Both the position numbers and the translations under genes were made by a program. The notes under the pieces were generated by a model. It had not been told where the DNA came from. It saw only the letters and a list, made by a program, of their open reading frames with translations, and ran no database searches. Below are positions 7,720-14,545 of a stretch of 14,545 nt of DNA, piece after piece (position 1 is the first letter of the stretch; each line of letters begins with the position of its first letter). Source of the stretch: CAZSMK01 sp964608095 (lineage in GTDB: Bacteria; Sumerlaeota; Sumerlaeia; MWCT01; JAGHBZ01); the NCBI GenBank assembly GCA_964608095.1, contig CAZSMK010000086.1:1-14545 (forward strand). The letters run 5' to 3'.

Positions 7720-9672
7720 TTAACGCCTTTCGTGAAGCAAGCGTTCGAGGCTTTCTGAGCGCCTATCTATTCCCAGCTGTTTCGACCATCTGTAGCGATA
7801 GAGCGCACCGGCTATATCGCCCTGCCTGTAAAGCAGCTCCGCAAGGTTAAAGTGAGCGTGGGCGTAGGAAGGTTCGATTCTTATAGCGCGTTTGTACATA
7901 TCCCGCGCAGTATCCCAATCATGCATCTGCTCGTAGTATACGCCCAGGTTGTTATACCCTTTGATATAATCCGGCTCAATCTGAATGGTGCGCTTAAATG
8001 CGTCTGCCGCTTCGTCATACCGCTCGAGGGCAAAAAGGGTCTCTCCAAGATTATTGTATCCGTCGGTAAAAGAGGGATCCGAATCGATGGACTTTGTGTA
8101 ATACAGTAACGCATCGTCAAACGCGCCTTTTTGGCGATAACAATTCGCAATCGACCAGTAATCTTTTGCAGGATTGTACCCTTTTCTTATGCCATACCAG
8201 TCCATGTTGACTAAAATGCCAAAGATGACGAGAAGCGCTGTACACAAAACAATCTTCTGAACGTTGAGACGTTGAACTCCGTGGATTAAATAAGAGATGC
8301 AATATCCCGCAAAGGGGACAAGAAGAACAATCACGGGAAGGCGATACCTACCGCTGACGAAAAACATTATCACTGAAAAACAATATGAAACGATTATGGC
8401 AAGGAGAAGCGATACCTGAAGCCGTCTGGTCTTCAGTTGAAAAATAGAGATAAGAAGACCGGCAAGGGCGAGTGGCGCTATGGTGCCAAAATTAAATATT
8501 TTGAAAAGGAATCCCCACAAGGGGCAAAACTCCGATACGATGTAAAGATTCTTGTTGTTCTTAATCTCATAAGCGTTCCAGAAAAGCACAAACTTTTTCG
8601 CCAGAAGTCGCCAGAATCGATGAGGTGAGCTGATGATCTCGCGCCATGCACGCCTGTACCAGTATGACCTGACCTCTGCCGCGGTCGGCTTATATCCCAT
8701 TAATAAGGCAGCTTCTTTTTTTGCAAACAACTCGACCGAGTCCTCATATTCGCCTTGCACTACATACCGATAGGGCGTCTTCGATGTATAGCCGTCTGCA
8801 GTGGAATTGTTGCCTATATAAAAGTTTATACCGTCGTAGCTGGATATGGGGACAAAACAATCTCCGATAACTGCATTGTGAATCGTTACAGGTAAGACCG
8901 GCATGATAATGCCGACAAGGAGCAGCAGGATGTTGAGGACAAGATTTCCAAACCGAGTCTTGCGAGTACAGATGTAATAAATTATGTAGATGAGAATAAA
9001 GGGAAGGAAGATAAGGACGTTGGGACGCGTAATGGCGGTCAATCCAATGAGTATGCCGGCGAGCAGGTATCCTGCGTGATGTTTACTCCACCATGAGAAG
9101 GAAAAAAGCGCCGTCATCAGCAATGCGCACCAGAAACAGGAAAGGAAGATATCGAGCATCTCTCCTTCGAAAAAAACGGCAGGTGCGTAAAACATATAGA
9201 TAACGGCGGCAAAAAGGGCAGGGACCAAGGCGGGGGAAGGCATCTCGCGAGGGGCGCTTCCTGCCCGGGTCTCTTGCTCATCGCGAACGATTCTACCCCC
9301 GAAGAGTAAAAAAGAGGCAATGAACACCAGCGATACAGTCGTTGCGCCGATGAAGTGCTGAAGAAGCCGCGTGGTGAAAAAATCCCTGCCAAAGGTTGCG
9401 AATTTTAGACCGAGAAGATAGACATACAGAGGTGCGCGAAAAAAGACTTCGTCGTTAACGAGTTTTCCGCGGGCGATTTCATCGGCATGGAGATAATGAT
9501 AGAGTTCGTCGAGAAAGGGAGCGGCAAAATAAGGGCTTTGAACCGCTTCGCTCAAATAAAGAAGCCGCACCAGTAAACCACCCACAAACAGAACCAATAC
9601 GTAGCGCCTTATTTCTCTTATAGTAAGCTGTTCCATCGTGCGTATAAATTCCCGCTTTACGAAAAGCAACAT
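7720..9672 (-). CDS. GT39/PMT_2-type membrane glycosyltransferase fused to TPR repeats
   Basis: A 650-aa protein. The N-terminal ~490 residues hold many membrane helices and the hallmarks of the dolichyl-phosphate-mannosyltransferase/ArnT-like family: an acidic pair in the first periplasmic loop (PFLDELYHY, D55/E56), then an FFRAPLYVYLL segment (77-87) before the next helix. Such enzymes move a sugar from a polyprenyl-phosphate donor to a lipid, glycan or protein on the outer face of the inner membrane. Residues ~500-635 are about four TPR units (NNLGETLFALERYDEAADAF, NNLGVYYEQMHDWDTARDMY), a protein-binding module probably facing the periplasm. The ATG at 9672 is used; Met13 (9636) is an alternative, and neither has a strong ribosome binding site. 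It is the last gene of the surface-glycan block, 98 bp after the GT4 gene. Acceptor and sugar are unknown. Confidence 0.88.
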   Translation of the reverse strand: MLLFVKREFIRTMEQLTIREIRRYVLVLFVGGLLVRLLYLSEAVQSPYFAAPFLDELYHYLHADEIARGKLVNDEVFFRAPLYVYLLGLKFATFGRDFFTTRLLQHFIGATTVSLVFIASFLLFGGRIVRDEQETRAGSAPREMPSPALVPALFAAVIYMFYAPAVFFEGEMLDIFLSCFWCALLMTALFSFSWWSKHHAGYLLAGILIGLTAITRPNVLIFLPFILIYIIYYICTRKTRFGNLVLNILLLLVGIIMPVLPVTIHNAVIGDCFVPISSYDGINFYIGNNSTADGYTSKTPYRYVVQGEYEDSVELFAKKEAALLMGYKPTAAEVRSYWYRRAWREIISSPHRFWRLLAKKFVLFWNAYEIKNNKNLYIVSEFCPLWGFLFKIFNFGTIAPLALAGLLISIFQLKTRRLQVSLLLAIIVSYCFSVIMFFVSGRYRLPVIVLLVPFAGYCISYLIHGVQRLNVQKIVLCTALLVIFGILVNMDWYGIRKGYNPAKDYWSIANCYRQKGAFDDALLYYTKSIDSDPSFTDGYNNLGETLFALERYDEAADAFKRTIQIEPDYIKGYNNLGVYYEQMHDWDTARDMYKRAIRIEPSYAHAHFNLAELLYRQGDIAGALYRYRWSKQLGIDRRSESLERLLHERR

Positions 9673-9708
9673 GGAAATTCTGCCATCCGGTTCTTTATGT
9701 TACAAGGA

Positions 9709-9714
9709 ATTATA
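9709..9714 (-). promoter_or_regulatory. Possible -10 box before the GT39-TPR gene
   Basis: A perfect TATAAT lies on the minus strand in the 98-bp gap between the GT4 stop and the GT39-TPR start, placing a transcript start about 30 nt before the ATG. The -35 position reads CCCTTT, a poor match, so this could be chance in an AT-rich gap. Confidence 0.28.
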
Positions 9715-9770
9715 CGTAAAGGAGGATACAAAAAGGGTCGGTAGAGGGTGTGCGAAATGCCATTGCAATT

Positions 9771-10946
9771 TTAAGAATCTGTGTGATTCGAGCGGACGGT
9801 CATCCCGATGAGGACCTTTTCAACCTGCTGGTATATATGCTCCGGGTTATATATGGTTCTGGCTTTGCCCTGTGCGAGTCGTGCTATGTCAGCGCGGCGC
9901 GAGTCGTCCCGTATGAGGGAACTCAAAGCGCTAGCAAGCGCCGGTACGTCCTCAGGGGGTATGATGATGCCCATTGTCCCGCCATCGAGGATTTCTGAAA
10001 CGGCATCGACGTCCGTCGCCACGATTGCCTTTCCCGACGCCATGGCTTCGAGCAGACACACTGGCATGGCTTCATTACGCGAAGAGAGCACAAACACATC
10101 GCTGAGGTGGAGCAACTCCGCAACATCGTCCCTGTAGCCCATAAAGCGCACCCGTTCTCCCATGTTGTGTTCTTCCACAATATCCTGAAGTTCCTTCCAA
10201 TGATCTACAGGTGTGCAAGAAGAATGTTCCCCTACTATGAGAAGATACGCATCGGCATGTTTCCGGAGAACTTCCGCAAAGGCTTTGAGTAGAATATCGA
10301 ATCCCTTGCGGCGTGTTACAAAACCTATAGTGATCACTACTAAGGCATCGTGCAGGATGCCATTACGAGTACGAAGCGCCTGCCGGCTTTCGGTTACCAC
10401 AAATCGCTTTGCATCAACGGGATTGGGAATGAAATGCCACGTTTGGTGTGGAGGTCTTTTGGCGAACGCCGCTCCTATTGGATGGCACACGAAGATAACG
10501 GAATCGGCGATTTTTTTGATTGCTGCGATACGTACCTTGTTTCCACGGGTAGGCGTAAGGTCTTCTCGGATATGCCAGGCAACTTTTTTACGGCTCAATT
10601 TTCCCGCTATCCCGCCGTAAATCGCCATCGCTGAATTGACGTATACCAGGTCGAAACCGCCCCGGCGTATATACTTCCACAATCGCATCATATAGCGAAT
10701 GCGTTGTCTGAGTATCGACAGTTTTGTGCCTATACTACGGGTTTCGTCGAGGCTGACTTCGGGAAGATTAATAACCTTTATCGAAACCTTCTCGAGATTT
10801 ATTGCCGTGGGCATGTGTTGAATTTCACCCGGCAACACCAGCGATACGCTATGCCCTTTCATAGAAAGGTACGAGACAATCCGGAGCAATGACAACGTCG
10901 CCCCGGATACCTCCGCTGAATGCGCTATACACACGAGTGATGCCAT
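9771..10946 (-). CDS. Family 4 glycosyltransferase (GT-B fold)
   Basis: A 391-aa retaining glycosyltransferase of usual length. The N-terminal Rossmann domain opens with CIAHSAEVSGATLSLLRI, the glycine-containing acceptor-side loop. The link between domains reads HFIPNPVDAKRF (171-182), the typical 'IPNGVD' position. The C-terminal domain has GFVTRRKGFDILLKAF (208-223), LLIVGE, FMGYRDDVAELLHLSDVFVLSSR, and the EX7E nucleotide-sugar motif at E292 and E300 (NEAMPVCLLEAM). It should add a sugar from a nucleotide donor at the cytoplasmic face during surface polysaccharide or O-antigen assembly. The ATG at 10946 lies only 11 bp after the stop of the ligase-like gene, so the two are in one operon. 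The donor sugar cannot be read from the sequence. Confidence 0.92.
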   Translation of the reverse strand: MASLVCIAHSAEVSGATLSLLRIVSYLSMKGHSVSLVLPGEIQHMPTAINLEKVSIKVINLPEVSLDETRSIGTKLSILRQRIRYMMRLWKYIRRGGFDLVYVNSAMAIYGGIAGKLSRKKVAWHIREDLTPTRGNKVRIAAIKKIADSVIFVCHPIGAAFAKRPPHQTWHFIPNPVDAKRFVVTESRQALRTRNGILHDALVVITIGFVTRRKGFDILLKAFAEVLRKHADAYLLIVGEHSSCTPVDHWKELQDIVEEHNMGERVRFMGYRDDVAELLHLSDVFVLSSRNEAMPVCLLEAMASGKAIVATDVDAVSEILDGGTMGIIIPPEDVPALASALSSLIRDDSRRADIARLAQGKARTIYNPEHIYQQVEKVLIGMTVRSNHTDS

Positions 10947-10957
10947 CGGTTGTTCTC

Positions 10958-12382
10958 TTATTCCTTTTCCTGTTCAGACAGAAATCCGCGCTTCTGCAAA
11001 CTCAGTGTAAAGCCATACATGAACCATGTCCTCAGGGCAAGGAAAGTATCCTCTACTATTCCCGATATCAACATCGCCGTAATAAGGACAATGACGATAC
11101 TTGTAAAATTAATCAAAGGTCTATTCTCGCTTTTCATCGCCTCTTTGCGTTTTTTAACGGAGATTGCAATCACGTGAATATAGATCAAGAGGGCAAGAAT
11201 AAAACCCACAATACCCGTCTCTGCAAGCAGCTGGTTATAGGTGCAATCCGTGTAAATCCTCATGGGTTTTTCGAGGTGGATAATGTGTGTGTCGAACTCC
11301 GCGTATTCATCCCAGCGTGTGCTGAACGAACCGAGGCCTATACCAAAGAAGGGATTTGCCTTGAGCATCTTCAGTCCGACAATGAACGCATCGGTACGAA
11401 AAATCAATGAGCGATCTCGCTTCAGTTCTTCGATCTTTAGTGATTGAATCCGCTGGATAACCCTGTATGAGGCGTAAGGAAACAATAACACGGCGCAGAT
11501 GATAACGACGATTAGAAATGTTTTTGAATGGCGGTTTTTGAAAAGTAGGGGCACAAGAAAGAGCTCAAGAGCGAGTATAATCATAACTTGGCGGCTGAGC
11601 GTGAGAATCGAAACAAAAAGAATAAAAAGGCTTAGAGAGATGGCGACTAATCTATATGAAGGGTTTTTCGACTCTGAGAAGAGGTAGTACCCGAAAGGAA
11701 AAGCAAAGAGGAGAAAATGCCCGAATACAATGGCGGTGGGAGAGGCGGCGTTTATGCGGAATACACCCATGTACTTAGCCCGCGTAGGCACTAGCACATC
11801 AATACCGCTGAAAAATTCGTAAAACCCAATAAGCGCATGGCAGAACGTAACGAGCAGGATGATCCATGCAACTGTATGCACCTCACGTCGCGTCGTCATC
11901 ATGGAGGCGATAACGAGCGCCAGCACAAAGTAAATGGTGAGATATCTGAATGCAATGCTACCCTCGGAAAAATCTTCCCCGAGTAAGGCGGATAAAGCAA
12001 AATAGATGTACGAAATAATGAGCAGGACAAGAAAACGGGAGCCGGCAAGGCGTACCTTTCCCTGCCACCACCATCTTAGCCACCCTATAATGAACAAGGC
12101 CCCTGCCAGCTGGTTCAGGGTTATGGGTATCCCTTTTATAGGAATCGCAGGAGAGAATGTCGTGGGAAAATAAAGGAGAAATCCCCATACGGGGCCAAGG
12201 ATAAACGTAACCAGAGGAATGAGTAGAACGAACGTAAAACCTGCGGCGAACGCCGGTCCCCAGAAAATTAAGAGATACATGAAGACAATGCAGACCACGA
12301 CACTGCCGATTGTGAGCTCTCTGGTCAACCTGCTTTGGCGTCGTGCAATTTCGACACTCTTGTTGTGTTGGTCAGGTGTCAT
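10958..12382 (-). CDS. O-antigen ligase / Wzy polymerase-like membrane protein
   Basis: A 474-aa protein with about 11-12 membrane helices. The pattern of the WaaL/Wzy_C family is visible: LTLSRQ (260-265, with the conserved arginine R264), then a long periplasmic loop with NPFFGIGLGSF (343-353), and TYNQLLAETGIVGF (381-394) entering the next helix. The usual 'HNxxL' of this last motif reads YNQLL here, so the histidine is tyrosine. These enzymes either join O-antigen to lipid A-core or polymerise repeat units in the periplasm; sequence alone does not separate the two. The start ATG at 12382 overlaps the stop of the upstream 202-aa gene as ATGA, implying coupled translation. The GT4 gene follows 11 bp downstream. 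Confidence 0.88.
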   Translation of the reverse strand: MTPDQHNKSVEIARRQSRLTRELTIGSVVVCIVFMYLLIFWGPAFAAGFTFVLLIPLVTFILGPVWGFLLYFPTTFSPAIPIKGIPITLNQLAGALFIIGWLRWWWQGKVRLAGSRFLVLLIISYIYFALSALLGEDFSEGSIAFRYLTIYFVLALVIASMMTTRREVHTVAWIILLVTFCHALIGFYEFFSGIDVLVPTRAKYMGVFRINAASPTAIVFGHFLLFAFPFGYYLFSESKNPSYRLVAISLSLFILFVSILTLSRQVMIILALELFLVPLLFKNRHSKTFLIVVIICAVLLFPYASYRVIQRIQSLKIEELKRDRSLIFRTDAFIVGLKMLKANPFFGIGLGSFSTRWDEYAEFDTHIIHLEKPMRIYTDCTYNQLLAETGIVGFILALLIYIHVIAISVKKRKEAMKSENRPLINFTSIVIVLITAMLISGIVEDTFLALRTWFMYGFTLSLQKRGFLSEQEKE

Positions 12383-12987
12383 CCCATATCGAGTCGTGAT
12401 ACCAGAATTTCGATGATTTGCTTAATAGAGCTGATCCCAACTGCTCCTTCCTTTGTGGGCGATTCTTGTTCAACTTCTGTTTTAACAAAGATAGAGGTGT
12501 GCCTTCGTATACTTGGCGGTACCGTCGATAGCAGCGTGAAATCGGGGGCATAAAACGAGAACCCGATACGACTTTTTCTCGCTCTCTTAAAAATCAGGTC
12601 AAGGGCGATTGGAGTTGTCGTAAGAATCTGCCGGGCTTTTTTGGCGTATAGAAAACGGGCGAAAAATTTCTTGAAAAGACTCCTGCTCACACGATCCGAA
12701 AAAGGTTTCAACGTCTCTCTTAATGCAATCACCGGATAGCCCGTTATAAGCCGGTTGTTATAGGATTCTGTAATTATTCCCATATTGCCGTGATACAAGA
12801 AGAGCCATTCCACGTCCTCGTATGCGGACAATTCTCCCGCTTCCGCCAGTAACGGAGACGATGCTATGTTTTCGTCTTTTCCAGCCTCACCTATAATGAC
12901 GAGTCTGCGTTCATGAATCATTGACATTACTCGGTTCAACCATCTAAGATCGGATTTGAGTTTTGCAAATTCGCTCCTCAATTGCAA
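12379..12987 (-). CDS. Protein of unknown function in polysaccharide operon, 202 aa or shorter
   Basis: I do not recognise this protein. There is no signal peptide or membrane helix. Residues ~75-145 (TGYPVIALRETLKPFSDRVS, then ARQILTTTPIALDLIFKRA and SFYAPDF) resemble the order seen near the end of the N-terminal half of GT-B glycosyltransferases ('ADxIxTxS...IxVIPNGVD'). A whole catalytic half (EX7E) is missing, so it may be a lone acceptor-side domain or a remnant; this is inference. The longest start is TTG at 12987, with no good ribosome binding site. The ATGs at 12927 and 12921 give 182 and 180 aa and leave a more normal gap to the divergent rmlB gene. Its stop overlaps the ligase start (ATGA), so it is the first gene of that operon. 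Confidence 0.6.
   Translation of the reverse strand: MQLRSEFAKLKSDLRWLNRVMSMIHERRLVIIGEAGKDENIASSPLLAEAGELSAYEDVEWLFLYHGNMGIITESYNNRLITGYPVIALRETLKPFSDRVSRSLFKKFFARFLYAKKARQILTTTPIALDLIFKRARKSRIGFSFYAPDFTLLSTVPPSIRRHTSIFVKTEVEQESPTKEGAVGISSIKQIIEILVSRLDMG
12921..12950 (+). promoter_or_regulatory. Candidate promoter of dTDP-glucose dehydratase gene
   Basis: A perfect -35 TTGACA (12921-12926) is followed after 18 nt by TAAGAT (12945-12950), a 4-of-6 match to the -10 box. A transcript starting near 12957 would leave a leader of about 54 nt before the ATG at 13011. The -35 box overlaps the two ATG start candidates (12927, 12921) of the divergent 202-aa gene, so expression of the two sides may interfere. 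Confidence 0.5.
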
Positions 12988-12991
12988 ATTC
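12963..12991. repeat. 10-bp direct repeat TTGCAAATTC, possible operator
   Basis: TTGCAAATTC occurs at 12963-12972 and again at 12982-12991, start to start 19 bp, close to two helical turns. Each copy includes the near-palindrome TTGCAA. The pair lies between the candidate promoter and the start of the dehydratase gene and in the 5' region of the divergent 202-aa gene, a good place for a regulator to act on both. No regulator gene is nearby. Confidence 0.4.
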
Positions 12992-13010
12992 TAAAAGAGA
13001 AGAAAGAGAC

Positions 13011-14009
13011 ATGACGACTATACTCGTAACAGGCGGCGCAGGTTTTATCGGCAGCAACTTTGTACACTACATCCTGAACAAGTATCCGGATTATACGGTT
13101 CGTGTTCTTGACAAGCTCACGTATGCGGGGAATCTGGATAATTTGCGGGACGTTATCGAAGATCCACGATTTACGTTTATCAAGGGCGATATATGCGAGC
13201 CCGGCGTAGTGCTCCGCGCCGCGGAAGGCGCTGAGGTCATTGTCAACTTCGCTGCTGAAACTCATGTCGACCGCTCCATTCTCTCCTCCGAAGCATTTGT
13301 CCGCACCGACGTTATCGGAACCTTCACGCTGCTGGAAACAGTGAAACAGCTGGGTACCGAACGCTACGTCCAGATTTCGACCGACGAGGTTTACGGCTCC
13401 ATTGCCGAGGGTTCTTTTAAGGAAGACGACCCTCTGAAACCAAGCAGTCCCTATTCCGCAAGCAAAGCCGGCGCAGACCTGCTCGTCAACTCATACTGGG
13501 TGACGCACAAGCTTCCCGTGCTTATCACGAGGAGCTCGAACAATTATGGTCCTTATCAATACCCGGAAAAGCTCATCCCGCTCTTTATTACGAACGCATT
13601 GGAAGACAAACCGCTGCCTCTTTACGGCGACGGGCTTAACGTGCGCGATTGGCTCTTCGTAAAGGACAATTGCGAGGGGATCGACGTCGTAATGCATAAA
13701 GGCGAGCCGGGCGAGGTATACAATATAGGAGCTGACAACGAACGAACCAATATCGAGATTACGAAGAGAATCCTTGCGTTCTTGGAAAAACCGGAAAGCC
13801 TTATCCGTCCGGTTGAAGACCGCAAGGGGCATGACCGCCGTTATTCGGTCGAATCGACAAAACTCAAAAACCTCGGCTGGTCTCCTACCACTGATTTCGA
13901 GCACGGCATGGAACAGACCGTTAAGTGGTACATCGAGAACCGCTGGTGGTGGGAACGTGTCAAATCCGGCGAGTTCCAGTCCTTTTACAAAGAGTACTAC
14001 AACCTCTGA
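13011..14009 (+). CDS. rfbB: dTDP-glucose 4,6-dehydratase
   Basis: Converts dTDP-glucose to dTDP-4-keto-6-deoxyglucose in the cytoplasm, the second step to dTDP-rhamnose and the branch point to other deoxysugars of O-antigen. At 332 aa it has the family's normal size. It is an extended short-chain dehydrogenase: GGAGFIGSNF (8-17) binds NAD, ISTDEVYGS (122-130) carries the catalytic T124-D125-E126, and Y148-xxx-K152 is the active-site pair. RSSNNYGPYQYPEKLIP is the substrate-site signature that sets RmlB apart from GalE. The start ATG at 13011 follows AGAAAGAGAC, a weak ribosome binding site; upstream in-frame codons back to 12963 look non-homologous. No rmlA, rmlC or rmlD lies in this window. 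It is divergent from the glycan operon and ends before a clear terminator. The gene is also called rmlB. Confidence 0.96.
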   Translation: MTTILVTGGAGFIGSNFVHYILNKYPDYTVRVLDKLTYAGNLDNLRDVIEDPRFTFIKGDICEPGVVLRAAEGAEVIVNFAAETHVDRSILSSEAFVRTDVIGTFTLLETVKQLGTERYVQISTDEVYGSIAEGSFKEDDPLKPSSPYSASKAGADLLVNSYWVTHKLPVLITRSSNNYGPYQYPEKLIPLFITNALEDKPLPLYGDGLNVRDWLFVKDNCEGIDVVMHKGEPGEVYNIGADNERTNIEITKRILAFLEKPESLIRPVEDRKGHDRRYSVESTKLKNLGWSPTTDFEHGMEQTVKWYIENRWWWERVKSGEFQSFYKEYYNL

Positions 14010-14111
14010 CTTCAAGATTTATAAAGTACACCTTCAGACAATCCCTCCATTTTACTATACAAGGCATTAGCCCACTCAGGGTGTATGCTCATATCGGAGT
14101 TAAAAAAAAGT

Positions 14112-14151
14112 AAGAGTCCCTCGAGTGATGTTATCACCTCGAGGGACTCTT
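14112..14151. terminator. Bidirectional rho-independent terminator
   Basis: AAGAGTCCCTCGAG (14112-14125) pairs perfectly with CTCGAGGGACTCTT (14138-14151): a 14-bp stem with a 12-nt loop that can close further by TGAT/ATCA. On the plus strand it is followed by only a short T-run. On the minus strand it is followed by ACTTTTTTTT, a strong tail. It therefore ends the convergent partial gene on the minus strand well, and probably also the dehydratase transcript, whose stop is about 100 nt upstream. Confidence 0.9.
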
Positions 14152-14196
14152 TTGAGAAACCTTAATATAGCCGTAATACTGTTAAAGATTTACCTC

Positions 14197-14545
14197 TTAA
14201 TTCGAATCGCAGGTTTCCACGTTTGCGTTTGGGTCGTACGTGTATGATGCGTGTACTACGTCATCCACGCAGATGGTATATTTACACGGTGCGCCTGCCT
14301 GACCGAGCGTGATCAACTCAGCCACGCCCGTGGCGTCTGTATCAGCAGTAACCGTCTCATTTACCGCACCCGTGAACGTTCCGGTCACGCTTGCTCCCGA
14401 AACCGGATTATTGCTCTCATCAACTATGGTTATAAGGGCATCAGGTCGTTTCTGCCCCTGGCCGAGGTCGATAAGGAGCGGCTCAATGTTGCTTACATGC
14501 ATGGTGCCGCCCACAGGTGTCGGCGTGGGTGTCGGTGTTTCAGTC
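14197..14545 (-). CDS. C-terminal part of a secreted protein with TP-rich linker and Ig-like domain (5' end outside window)
   Basis: The frame is open to the right edge. A GTG lies at 14514, but the codons before it read TETPTPTPTP, a proline/threonine linker, so this is the tail of a longer protein. After the linker, a domain of about 100 residues begins MHVSNIEPLLIDLGQGQKRP. It continues with ALITIVDESNNPVSGASVTGT and a TDATGVAEL turn, a beta-sandwich pattern of the Big_1/CarboxypepD_reg kind. Similar 'MHV...VTITV.D...NPV.GA.V' tails close many secreted peptidases and adhesins of environmental bacteria, where they may help surface attachment or secretion (family memory, not tested). It has three cysteines (CKYTIC near the middle and one near the end). 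The catalytic or main part is not in the window. Confidence 0.75.
   Translation of the reverse strand, partial: TETPTPTPTPVGGTMHVSNIEPLLIDLGQGQKRPDALITIVDESNNPVSGASVTGTFTGAVNETVTADTDATGVAELITLGQAGAPCKYTICVDDVVHASYTYDPNANVETCDSN

Noticed and set aside
9718..9998. A perfect AAAGGAGG on the plus strand (9718-9725) ahead of an 82-codon frame starting at 9750
   Set aside because: No start codon lies at proper distance from the purine stretch, and the frame runs antisense through the 3' end of the clear GT4 gene.
12963..13010. Upstream in-frame extension of rfbB
   Set aside because: The extra residues do not match the family N-terminus, which begins right before the ILVTGGAGFIG motif. The repeat and leader occupy this stretch.

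Overview
The window looks like a piece of chromosome from an uncultured Gram-negative bacterium. It has moderate GC content, good Shine-Dalgarno sites on some genes, and TTG or GTG starts on others. The Gram-negative reading rests on an O-antigen ligase/polymerase-like protein, an RmlB-type dehydratase and lipid-linked-sugar glycosyltransferases. The two edge genes encode large low-complexity secreted or surface proteins: GVYG-type repeats at the left edge and a TPTPTP linker with an Ig-like tail domain at the right edge. Such proteins are common in poorly characterised phyla of environmental bacteria, but I cannot name the phylum. I see no tRNA, rRNA, CRISPR array, IS element or phage gene.

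Layout from left to right. Positions 2-1420 (+) hold the 3' part of a repeat-rich surface protein. It converges on an MFS transporter (1443-2648, -). A three-gene minus-strand cluster of unknown function follows (reading from 4057 down to 2809): a four-helix membrane protein, an overlapping 77-aa protein, and a 154-aa soluble protein, ending in a likely terminator at 2709-2731. A 378-bp AT-rich gap separates that cluster from a divergent ClC-type anion channel/transporter with a CBS pair (4436-6259, +).

Aspartokinase (6343-7587, -) comes next. It has its own candidate promoter and a strong internal ribosome binding site, which predicts a separate beta subunit as in Bacillus LysC. Upstream of it on the same strand lies a surface-polysaccharide block (12987 down to 7720): a 202-aa protein I do not recognise, an O-antigen ligase/Wzy-like membrane protein coupled to it by an ATGA overlap, a GT4 glycosyltransferase 11 bp further on, and a GT39-type glycosyltransferase fused to TPR repeats. 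Divergent from this block is dTDP-glucose 4,6-dehydratase (13011-14009, +), which makes the precursor of dTDP-rhamnose and other deoxysugars. Its candidate promoter lies inside the start of the 202-aa gene, and a 10-bp direct repeat lies in its leader. A bidirectional terminator (14112-14151) separates it from the partial secreted protein at the right edge.

Together, the right half makes or assembles cell-surface glycan: an activated sugar (RmlB), sugar transfer (GT4 and the GT39-like membrane enzyme) and polymerisation or ligation (WaaL/Wzy-like). The left half is transport plus unknown membrane genes. I did not find a convincing undescribed multi-gene system. The best leads are the internal aspartokinase start, the unusual ClC pore residues, the unknown 202-aa gene coupled to the ligase, and the unknown three-gene membrane cluster.
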